Shown here: in pieces, positions 1-9,900 of the stretch
How positions within the stretch are numbered: position 1 is the first letter of the stretch
Layout of the letters: every line of letters begins with the position of its first letter
Source: Phoronis australis
Taxonomy: Eukaryota > Phoronida > Phoronidae
Assembly (NCBI GenBank): GCA_002633005.1
Contig: NMRA01000296.1
Span: forward strand, 98,232 to 162,231
DNA: 64,000 nt
Reading direction: 5' to 3'
Translations under genes and position numbers: made by a program
The notes under the pieces: model-generated
Seen by the model: the letters and a program-made list of their open reading frames with translations, nothing else
Told to the model about the DNA's origin: nothing
Databases searched by the model: none

Positions 1-967
1 GACCCTCGGTGAATGAAGCGCATACAGTTCCTTTCTAAACAATTGGTCTAAAAGTATGTCATTAATATGTCACCTTTCTGGAAATCTGGTGTCTTCATTT
101 TTGTCAATTGAGTACTTGCACTAAAAGACTTTGACAGAAAGTCGTATGCTGTAATAGCGTTTTATTTATAGGCTTGGGAATTTTGAAAAATCAAAAAATG
201 AAATCTTACCTCTCCTTTACGTTCTTGGATTTCTGTACAGTAACTCACATCATTCAGGTAACCGCGCATGTCACGCTCACAAAAAATTGAAATAATGTTA
301 AAAATGTTCTTTATGAACAAGATAAGGAAAACAAATAACTTAATTTCAAAAAAGTAGACCCACTTGTATAATCAAAGCTGTAACACCTAATTAATAATTA
401 ATAATTAATAATTTGTCTCAACATTTTGGTGTTACCTGTGTTTGTGTTTGCTTTAGTTGCGTTGATAATTGTTGTTTGGACCCAAATTTAAACTCGACGT
501 CCGAAGGCCACGAGTGACAGTTTCCTCGACAATACTAACACGTCAATCGTGATAGCTGATAAAAGGCCGTTGAAGGCTGAAGAATGAAATTGGCGTGAAC
601 AATATCGCCTAGGTAGACATGTTTGCGACTTTAATTTCCTACGTAAATGAAACAGGGAAAAGCTTGCGTTGTGTACAATTGGTGGCAAACATGTAGATAC
701 AAGAACTATTGTTAACTGAATATAGCTCAAAATGTTAGAACTGCATTTACGGTATTCAGTACTAATAGCGCGCGTACAAAAACAACGTTTTGAGGCGCTA
801 AAGGTTTCGGTAAGTATTCCCATCATTCTCAGACGCAGTATTTGTTTGTTACATTGTTTGTTGTTATTGTAGAGGGACATTATTGGTACTTCAGACAAAA
901 ACATTTATTTGCTTTCACCAAAGCTATAAAAAACAAAATCCGTTGAGTGTTTTTGTGATTTTGTTAC

Positions 968-1030
968 AAATCGTCAAATCTCGCCGTTGTCCAACAGACG
1001 TTCGCTGAAATCACGGCGACAGAGCGTTAA
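968..1030 (+). repeat. Dispersed repeat fragment (CGCCGTTGTC family)
   Basis: A segment containing CTCGCCGTTGTCCAACAGACG resembles segments at about 3490-3535 and 41170-41215 on the + strand and 8700-8750 on the - strand. In those three places it lies close to a tRNA-like SINE body, so it may be part of the same composite element. Seen by direct comparison within the window; the class is inferred. Confidence 0.5.
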
Positions 1031-3484
1031 TTCAGCTGCTATTGTGAAGTTAGTGGCTTCGATTTTTGAGTTACTGATTCTGCAATATTACTTATAACGC
1101 CGGACATGTCTCCTTAAGACTGATCTGATCATGACGCATAAGCAATTTGCGCTAACGATCTCCCTTCCTCGTTGCTACCACCCCCCAGCCACCCCACCCC
1201 TGCCCCCTCCCCCTCCTCTTTCTTTTCTACGAGCTGCATTTCATTTCTCACCAACTGAAATTCAATTCCTTTCTCACGTACCGCAACAACATTGTTTTTA
1301 CATTCTTGCAAACAGTCTGTTCTTTGACTTTATGAAATATAACATAAAACGGAACATGGGCCTATCCGTGCAGTTTGTGGAAATAAATTACGAAATGTAT
1401 TTGTTTTCCATGCCTCAAATCTTAAAGGACGCGAAAGCTCGTCAAAAATATCTTGTAAATTCCTGATGAAAGTATCATCTTGCAACGTCTAGTACAGAGT
1501 AATTCATTTTCCCTTCTGAGAACATTTCCTGAAAAATCACAAAATTCACTATGTTTGAAATACGCCCGAAGGAAAAACTCTGTGGTTACTGCAAAGTTTC
1601 TGATCTCCCTCCCGCTGATGATAAAAGCGCCCACAGTCAGTTGCTTGAAGTCGCTTGCGGTCAAAGGTCACATTTTCCTTATAAGGGGAAACGTTTTACG
1701 TCTATGTCTTTCCATACCAAATAGGAGACGTGCTTTCCCTTGTGGGAGAAAAATCGACGAAGAGTCGAGCAGTTTTCAGATCTTTCTTTTGAAATTTGAA
1801 ACTAAAAGAAAATGCTTTGATATCAACATAAATTAAACATCTTTACGAACAAACCCTGAAAATACCTGCTGAGCAGGTTAAATTCTGATTCAGTGGTAGA
1901 AACCACTTTCAATATTGCAATTTAGTCAGTTCATCGCATTCCAGGCCTCTTTAACGTTTGATTTGGGAGGCGTTTTGTGCACCAGGTTCTCTAATTTTGA
2001 AAGAAATTAACACGAAATTATTGGGGGAGTACATCATGTTTGGGTAATAAAATGCGGCACACGAGAAAAGAATTGGGTTCGCAAGAACTACATTGCCGTT
2101 CACCAGAAAAGAATACAGCTCGTGAAAAAATAAGAATTTTGTCAAATCTGCGCGATTTTTTTGTTGACAGTAAATCGTCGGGTCATTGAACTAGCACACA
2201 TTATCTAATTTTGTCGGGATCCAGCGCATACTAAATGATTATTGGTCAGGAAGTCTCAAGATTTTTCTTGACGACAAATAGCCATGTTATTCAACCAGCA
2301 CACACAATGCAATTTTTGACGTTGCAGCCAGTGCACACGATACGATTTTTTATCAGCAACTAAAAATCGTTGTCGTCATCGCTGTTCCTTCGGCAACTTA
2401 TTCTACATCTTAAGACTCGCACGAAATAGCAGCTCCGCGTCGTAACGCCAGGGGCCTTTTTGAAGTTGTGTCTACTGGCAGGGGGTGACCGGGGTGAAAA
2501 CTGAGATGATCTGGGGTAGTTGGAATTACTACGTCATCCAGATTTTTAAAAGTTTAGGAATGACCAAACAGCAGTAATGAGACACTGTCAAAACGAAGGT
2601 CAATAATTACGATTCGTGTCTATTTGTAACAGTGTTTGTGATCAAGTATCAAAGGTGCTAATGGGCGCGGAACAAGATGACATTTCGCATTCCAAACCGT
2701 TGTTGCCATGGTTACGCCATGCTTACGTGTGATAGTGTACGCCTATTGTAACACAACTGACGGCGTGGTCGTGGTTGATGTACAGATTTTACAGCAATGT
2801 TGCCAGACAAATAAAGAAATTTAGGAATTTGGGGTGGTTAAATGGCAAAATAAAAATGAATACATGGGCGCGTTCCAGTACTTTGGCTAAAACAGTGTCA
2901 CAGTCATTCGGGCATTATAGCTGGAGCCCTACACGTTTTACTTTTAATGCCCCAGTGAGAATCCTGCCTCTTCTTGGAGTCGCTCCTTTCTTTACACTAC
3001 TTACTTGAAGCAGTAACGCTCTGGTCTTAAACAACAGATAGATTAACAAGACGAATTATTTAAATTAATGAGGATAAACTTTTCCCGAATTCAGGAAACA
3101 AGAGTATAAGGGAGCATTTTTACCATTGTGGCGATCTTGCTAAAACTTCGGAAGTACAAGAAATATCGGCTTCGCCTTTCGAATGACATTCCCATAATTT
3201 CGCTTATATTTGTTGCAGAAAGTCACATGTATGTAATAGGAAACATATCAAGTGAATGTTGTGCATGTGCTAGAGAATACTTGACAGGTTTTGTTTTTTA
3301 CCAATTCCATGAAATGAACCTCAGAGATTTTCTTCGAGTCAAAACTGTTTTGGTTTTCAGGTTATTTGAATGCTAGCCATATTTTGTACTCAAAGTGCAT
3401 TATTGGTTTTGCGACAGAAAACGCATTTTTGGGGGATTATTGTTAGATGGGATAGAAAGGAAGTCGTTAGCTTTGTTCAGAGTC

Positions 3485-3710
3485 GTGTATATTTTATCAC
3501 CGAACGCCAATTTTCGTCGTTGTCTGCCAGACGTTTACTAAACCCAATGACTCTACCGGTTGAAACACGTAATATGCTTTAATTGTCGTCTAGAGAGTGA
3601 GGCTTAGCTCCTCCAGCACGGCGGTAGACTGCCACCACGGAGCTCACGGATTCGATTCTGCGCTGAGAGTGATCTCAGAAAGTCCCTTTGTTGGCCGATA
3701 ATGTCTCTTC
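3485..3710 (+). mobile_element. tRNA-derived SINE, copy 1
   Basis: From about 3596 the sequence has a tRNA-like head with an A-box-like TTAGCTCCTCCAGCACGG and a B-box-like GGATTCGATTC, then a body ending in CCGATAATGT. The same body occurs on the minus strand at 8539-8622 and, without the tRNA head, at 41170-41260. A segment of the CGCCGTTGTC family lies just upstream. SINE identity is inferred from the pol III box arrangement plus dispersion. The stretch is not a functional tRNA, because it lacks a clean acceptor stem and cloverleaf. Confidence 0.6.
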
Positions 3711-3725
3711 AGGAGCATGTTGCGG

Positions 3726-3858
3726 TGGGGGCCATAGCCCGCCCTAAAACTCTCCCAGATTCAATTTGGCAGTTCGGGGGTGTGGATATCTGAAGGGCAA
3801 AATCCTGGCTAGTACTCTGCCCTGCCCCCCTGACTAAAAATCCTGGATCCGACCCTGT
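3726..3858 (-). mobile_element. DNA transposon fragment ending in CAGGGTCGGATCC
   Basis: Read on the minus strand the element starts CAGGGTCGGATCCAGGATTT. This matches the end of the element at 10198, which starts CAGGGGCAGATCTAGGATTT. The interior (CCCTAAAACTCTCCCAG, then TTTGGCAGTTCGGGGGTG) matches the right half of the 10198-10706 element in inverted orientation. This copy lacks the inner insertion present at 10 kb. No transposase is seen, so it is non-autonomous. Confidence 0.65.
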
Positions 3859-4996
3859 GTTGCATTTGCGCACAATGGAGTTTTGGGAGATCTTGAAAAG
3901 CAGATGACCAAGTCGGGCGTGGCCACACTTTTTATCTTATTTTATTTTTTTCTTCAATTGTTATCGTTCACACTTAGATGACTTTTTAGGCTTAGACTTT
4001 CCGTCGGTGAGTTGCTCCGATGCAGAACTAAATCCTGAACGCGGTGGTAGTGCGTGGTTTCTAATAATCTTGAGGAAACTTCTCGAGCATAATAAGTTTT
4101 CAAAAATGTTCACGTGACAGCTTGTCCTTTTTATTAAAATTCCTTCAAACGATAAGAAACCAACTTGTACATAGTGTTGACTAGAGCAATAGTACGTATG
4201 TTCAAAGTTTGTAGGTTTGAAACAAAGTAATAATTATCCCACCAGTGTTAATTGCTAGTGTGGATACGTTTTGTGGATACTTTTTGTAAAATGTGTTTTA
4301 ATACAGAATTTTAATATCAAACGTACAGAAATTACACGTCCACTTGTGAATTCTGACACTCGTGAGCAATTATATCTAACACTTACACGTGATTGGTTTA
4401 AAAGTTCCATAATTAGATGATTACGTGAAATCGTTAACGTTGGACAGCAAATGAGATTCCAGCGTCGTTAATATTTAGTAGAGGTTTCTTCCACCATCCG
4501 GACATCCGAATCTCACACCTGTGAAAGCTGAAGCATGTATAGCGAGAACAGCGTGCGTAAAATGACGCCTGTGTCTCACTGGCAAGAAACTTGTAACGCC
4601 ACAGCCGTGAAAACATTACCCACTCCGACGTTTACAGAAAATGGCTTGCAAATGAGGCCTGCGTGCAAGAGGTACGTTCCTGAAACATTATGTGTTTTCG
4701 TGTAATTTAGTCGATCAATACTTACACCCCGAAAGTTGGATAAAAAACTCTTGGTAACGAATCTAGTCTAAAATTGTGCCAATGGTCACATGCTTCCTGG
4801 GGATCTCCAGGATCGTTCGTTGTAATAGAGTCGCACATAGAACACGTAAAAAGATTGCAAGCATAGTTAATTTTGATAAAGAGTAACGCAGTGGAAATTT
4901 GAAATCTCCTTGTGCATTCATAGAATGCTCGTAGTTTCGATCTCTTGTCTTGTAGATCTCGAAGAGTAATTTTATTAGAAAATTGGAAAAAGTGAC

Positions 4997-5248
4997 ACGT
5001 GCACGCACCCAGGGGGCTCGGGGTGCTCGGGAGGCTCGAACGACCTCCCCCCCCCCTCCATTTAGCGAAGTAGGCAAAAAGGTCCGCCTCAGAGAAATAA
5101 AATGTCCGAGAAAACGAGACAAATTCGACGCGAATGCGCAATTCATAGGTCTGAGCGTAGTATTTCGTTTATTTTTTTAGTCCCCCTCTTTTATTTCAGT
5201 AAAAGGTACACGTACTGAAAAATTCACGCCTCCCGGGTTCGCGCGCGT
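4997..5248 (+). mobile_element. GCGCGCACCCAG MITE, copy 1
   Basis: One of three copies of a roughly 250-bp inverted-repeat element (also 10329-10607 in reverse orientation and 12889-13140). It begins CACGTGCACGCACCCAGG and ends near TTCGCGCGCG. The interior shares GCGAAGTAGGCAAAAAGG with GCGAAGTGGGCGAAAAGG of copy 3. The ends are more decayed than in copies 2 and 3. It encodes nothing; open frames across it on both strands are incidental. Confidence 0.65.
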
Positions 5249-6611
5249 TTTGCTCCGTAACAACGAATTTACGACTACTTAAATATGATGTTTGTTTTTA
5301 ACACACCAAACTCCTCCATTGGCGTTTCCCAAGCTCGTCAAAATATGTTTTAAATTGTATTTTGAGCGCTGTCTTGGAAATATCACTAATGCCTTGGTAC
5401 ATCTCTTTTCGTGCTGTTGTGAGTACCGAATGGTTTTGACGGTCACAAAAAACGGGGTTGGGAAATGAGGCAAGTTGACACTTTTTGTGTTCCGTGGTTA
5501 TTCTGTGATCGTAATGGAACAACGGTGTAGATTGTCCAATCGACAACATTTCCAAAAATCCTCCAAAGCCAACTAATGGTATTCTATCCCAAAATCACGG
5601 TGCGATGCTTTGTACGTTGTTAATGACAGGAGATAGGCTACTGTTCATCGAGATCTGTCGGACATTTTGACACTGAAAGAAGGGTAGTTTTGATGTTTCT
5701 TATGTCAATGTTTTTGATACTGGAAAGTAGACCAATGTCTGTAACAAAATTTCACCTTCTAAAAGTGCGAAAAAATGACGTTTCTTTGGTGTGGCGGCAG
5801 TGTCAGTAAATTACGAAGCAAATTTCCTGCACAAAGATGTCCAATTAAGTAAGGTGCAAGTTGCATCGTTAATGGAGAATAATTATCGCTTATTTAAATA
5901 GGCTATTTAACCGTACTAAGGTTCAGGTGTGGGCTAAAAATGCGTTGTTGTGCAACTGAAAACATGCGCAGTTTATGGTAAAAAATTCCCAGAGACCACT
6001 GTGCGCCAGTCAAAATTGAAACGAAGGCTTGAGTGATTTGAAATATTTGTTCAGTCAAGCGTTCCAATGGCTTGAAATGAATACCGCGACATCTCGTTGT
6101 AAAGAACTTGGTAACTTAGGTAAATAAATAAATGAAGCGCAGTGAAAACACCCCTCTTCCAAAATACATGAAAATTAGAATGTTTCCGAAACTCGAACGC
6201 AAATATGAGAAATTAGCGAAATATTTTAATGCTAAGATTGGAATATTCTGCTGGTACGAATTCAGTTACTGAATTTCCATTCTGTCCTATTCTACTGTAT
6301 TGTATTGTATTTTTTCCCTGCTCACATTGAACAGAGAAATTATCTAAACTAAAATACTATTCACAAAAATTACAAAGTGTGAGCGGAATATAAAAAATTA
6401 TAAAAACAGCTGCTGCGGGTTAAATTTGATGAGAAATAATTTCTACTTACATATGAACAATAGTGGGTTTTGGCCATGATGAGAGGTCACTCAACTGGAA
6501 TGTTGGAGTATACAAGATGGAGTTGTGGTAGATCGTTGTCAGTTGTCACATTCAATGTCATGTACTGTGATGTGAAGTGAAGTGGACATTCTGTTACGGT
6601 ATTCTGTTCTA

Positions 6612-6656
6612 TTGTACCTGAGGATGATGTTTGCCAAAAATCGAAACGTCGGTCTC
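6612..6656 (+). repeat. Possible retroelement tail
   Basis: CCTGAGGATGATGTTTGCC followed by ATCGAAACGTCGG resembles the short terminal motif often found at ends of Penelope-like or other retroelements in invertebrates (CCTGANGA..CGAAACGTCGG). Only this motif is visible and no reverse transcriptase is found nearby, so the call is weak. Confidence 0.3.
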
Positions 6657-6736
6657 GCTGCACTCTAGCGTTGTTTTTGTTTTCAAACATATGAACACAC
6701 CGATTTTCTGAATATCGTGTCATGTTTTTGTTGCAG

Positions 6737-6987
6737 GGACACAACTGACCACACGCCATTTCAAGCATCTCACGCCGGTGAATCAGAAAATTTCGTTACT
6801 GTGAAGTCGGAAAGGCCCTGTTCCTACCGCGGGAACTGCGACTTTGCACCCCCGGTATATCCCTGCGCGACCCAACTTAAAGTTGAAAACAAACCAAATT
6901 ACCACGTTGGTTACACCGCTGCAAGACCGAGAGAAAGCCACTGTTGCTATGACAACACGGAACAAGAGGTCAAGGAATCCAAACTAG
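6737..6987 (+). CDS. ETV1/4/5: ETV1/4/5 exon: linker upstream of the ETS domain
   Basis: Acceptor TTTTTGTTGCAG before 6737 and donor GTAAAT at 6988. It encodes about 83 residues of low-complexity linker with two VK.E-type motifs (TVKSERP and LKVENKP, candidate sumoylation sites like those known in PEA3 proteins), then [12 protein letters not shown] near the end, loosely resembling the YFDD..KVKQEP region before the ETS domain in human ETV5. It enters in phase 2 and leaves in phase 1. Assignment rests mainly on phase fit and position, since sequence similarity is weak. Confidence 0.7.
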
Positions 6988-9900
6988 GTAAATCCTTTTA
7001 TAACATTTGAAAAGATATAAAAAAGAAAGGGTGACTCCCAATTACATATGGATACAGGTTTAAGTTAGAATGGGGAATTCATATTCTTCATGTAAATCAA
7101 GATTGGTATTTTGAGAGACCATTCTGATAGCGCTTATTTTTCTATTTGTCAATATCAAAAATACACCGATCACGCGCTTAAAAAATATTCAGTTTTCATA
7201 TGAAAAATTGCAGCTCCCAAAGACGAGACCCAGAGTTGCAAAAATGCACTTGCTGCCATTTAAGGTTGCGCAGGACCCTAAAAAACGTCCAAATTTGGCT
7301 TTGGAACATCACATCTCAGAAATGGCTGATCGGATTAATAGGAACGTTCAGATACTGGGATTTATGCATTGTTCTCTAAAATACTTTTAGGATTTGTTTT
7401 TAAAATGTTTCACTTTTGCAAAACGCAAGACGTATCAAACGAAAACGATATGATAATTTAGAAAGCTTACATTGTTCTTGATATTTCATCTTGAACATTT
7501 GCATCAGATGAAATTTGGTCATGTTAACGAATCCGTAACATACTTTGATTATCCTTTTTTGCTAAGGCCTGGTCCAGTGACCTAATTAATAGCAAATTGA
7601 TATAAAGTTGAATATCAAATGCCAAAGGCTTTCTTCTTTCAGAAAGTTTTGTTGAAAACACGACTAAACTTTTATTAGATATTTATTATCATTGATAAAC
7701 AAGTACAAAAACAAACAAACAAATAAGTACATCCACTCATTCACGCATGCGCACCTCAGGAAAGACCATTCTCATATCTCTTATAAAGTAAACACGACTG
7801 CTACATGGAGTTAACGTGAACTATATAATTTTTCCATTTCCCAGAGAAGCTGTCATATACAAAATGTTTATATGCAATTGATTTTTTAGCATTGTAGTAC
7901 TCATAAGTATATGTAAAAAAACTTGTGAATATTAGGTATATTTTTGTGACATATCTTCTTGTAAATGTACTGTTTGGCTAGCAATAGCAAAATGTTAAAT
8001 AAGAACTGAATCCAACTTTTCAAGGGCATTTGTGACCCCAAATCCCACCACAGACTTCGTTTGTCTGTGATCTGTGTTCCTACAACTTAAGTCGATTTTT
8101 TTCTGACCGACGGCAAAAATGTACGGATACAATTATAACATGTCAAGTTTTTTTTTGCTGCGTGTCCGCTAGCGGACAGGCAAGGAACCAGCGACGGTTT
8201 TTTGATGCAACAGTCGAGTCAATGACCAAGACAGACATTTCACGCATGGCTTGCCTGCAGTAATGTATTTTTCAGTGGACAAATATCAGTTCTGTCAAAT
8301 GGACGTAAAATGTGGTTTTCCAGTATCTTAGCATTTTGTATAAACATTTTTGTCAGTTCAGTACCAGTGCTGTAGTGGGGCGTAGGCGCACGTAGGCGCA
8401 GCTAACCACCTTTTGGCATTTGAACGTAGCGCCTACGCACCGTAAGTAACGTTCAGTGCTCAAGGTGATACCATGGGCTTTGTGCGCCTACTTACCTCTA
8501 ATTTTACCACTACAGCACTATTCAGTACGTCAAAAGTGACATTATCGGCGATGATTTTCTGAGTCCACCTCAGCGCGGATTCGAACCTGCAGTCCAACGC
8601 CCTGCTGATGAAGCTAAACCCCGTTTGATGAATGGCAGAGTATCTTAAGCGTATTTTTAAATACGCTTAAGATACTGGTTAAGTCACCTGTCTTGATTTC
8701 AGTGAATGTATGGCAGACAACGGCGAGAACTGGCGATTTGCAATAAAATCGCAAAGCACAGCGGATTTTGTTGTTCTATACCTCTGGTAAAAGCAAATCA
8801 CTTCAAGAATCCAACACTAATCTCAAAAACTTGTTTTTGGCAGTAAAACCGATAATCAAGAAGATGATTGAAAATCGCTTATTAAAAATATTATATTGTT
8901 CTTCTTTGATCAACTATCGTTTTCGTGGCAATTAGCCTATGTTATTTTTATTTATCATAGTGACATGAATTCACCAGTGAACATAGGTAACTAATTAAAC
9001 GTAAAAATACGAGACAAACCCAATGTCACGTGAGCATGCAAGTCATCGTATCAACATTTGTGTACAGACAGCCAATACAATTTTACTTAACTTCAACTTA
9101 TTTTCTCTTTTTTGACTTCGTGATTCCGAGACATTGATGATACACAAAATAGAATTTACTCTTACGTATGAGATAAATCGTTTATTGTTCTTGCTGTTCA
9201 CAACATCATAGCATGAGATTGTATTCTTATATTATGTTTTGATGAGCAAGAAGGATTAACGCAAAGCTGTGTTTCGCCCTGTGGCTGAAACGAGTATCGA
9301 ATTAGGCCTTTACTCTCATAAAATCTGTTTCGTAATATTCCTTATAGTGACATGATACTATTTTCGTTACCAACAAGAACATTCGAGCAAACGCGTCAGA
9401 GTTCGCCAACCCTAAAATTGCAAAATCGAAAATGCACATTGCCTGTGACTTGATTTGCTTGTTCATTCGACAATAATTAAAAACCTGGTGAGCGCAGTAA
9501 TGTTTATAAGCCCAAAGTGCGTAGGTTGAGAGTTCAACCTTGACAGCTAAACAGGGATAAAATTCAGCTTGAATTGATTCAAAATAGAAAACGATTTCGT
9601 AAATATCGTATAACTATTAACATGTTTATGCACTTTCACACGTTATTGTGTCAATTTTCAGTTGACGTAAAGGTGCGGCCATTTTACTCGTCAAGATGTT
9701 TCCCGTCGGACTACCCGATATACTTCCCCCTATATCAGAGACGCGGATCCATGCAACTGTGGCAGTTTCTTATTACTTTGCTGGATGACCCTTCGAGCAC
9801 GCAATGCATAGCGTGGACTGGGCGTGGCATGGAATTCAAGCTACTTGACCCTGAAGAGGTAATGGAAAAAACAAAAAAACAAGGGTCTTTCCCCATCCTC

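Larger units (their letters stand above)
1..6736. other. Upstream region without recognisable gene
   Basis: No exon can be supported here. The N-terminal acidic activation domain expected for the PEA3-group gene that follows was not found in this stretch, so its first exons are probably left of the window or unrecognised. The region holds dispersed repeats listed separately (968-1030, 3485-3710, 3726-3858, 4997-5248), a pyrimidine-rich tract near 1164-1222, and a stretch at about 6600-6660 resembling the tail of a retroelement. The open frames here are short, overlap repeats or low-complexity sequence, and match no family I know. Confidence 0.5.
6988..9661. other. ETV intron with repeats
   Basis: A 2.7-kb intron between the linker exon and the first ETS exon. 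It holds a member of the CATCTTGAACATTT repeat family (7213-7560), a hAT-like MITE (8365-8520), a minus-strand SINE (8539-8622), a perfect hairpin (8639-8676) and a repeat shared with 19.8 and 38.5 kb (9345-9450). No further exon is needed, because the flanking phases match directly. Confidence 0.6.

Noticed and set aside
1129-1466. Open frames over the CT-rich tract (proline-rich protein on +, Gly/Glu-rich on -)
   Set aside because: Caused by a low-complexity pyrimidine tract; no similarity, no splice-site or start support.
4722-5180. Three overlapping open frames of 65-139 codons
   Set aside because: They lie across the GCGCGCACCCAG MITE and its flank on both strands; no family similarity and no coding bias.
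6612-6656. Hammerhead-like ribozyme (CTGAGGA..GAAAC)
   Set aside because: The core letters are present, but the intervening bases do not form a paired stem II, so a ribozyme is not supported.
7208-7390. Extra ETV exon after TTGCAG at 7212
   Set aside because: The stretch is a copy of a dispersed repeat also at 51.5 kb, and the neighbouring exons already fit in phase without it.
8539-8622. Functional tRNA gene
   Set aside because: A and B boxes are present but a full cloverleaf with matching acceptor stem is not, and the same body is repeated elsewhere: a SINE.
9574-9661. N-terminal extension of the first ETS exon
   Set aside because: A good acceptor at 9660-9661 and exact phase agreement with the previous exon make this intron sequence.
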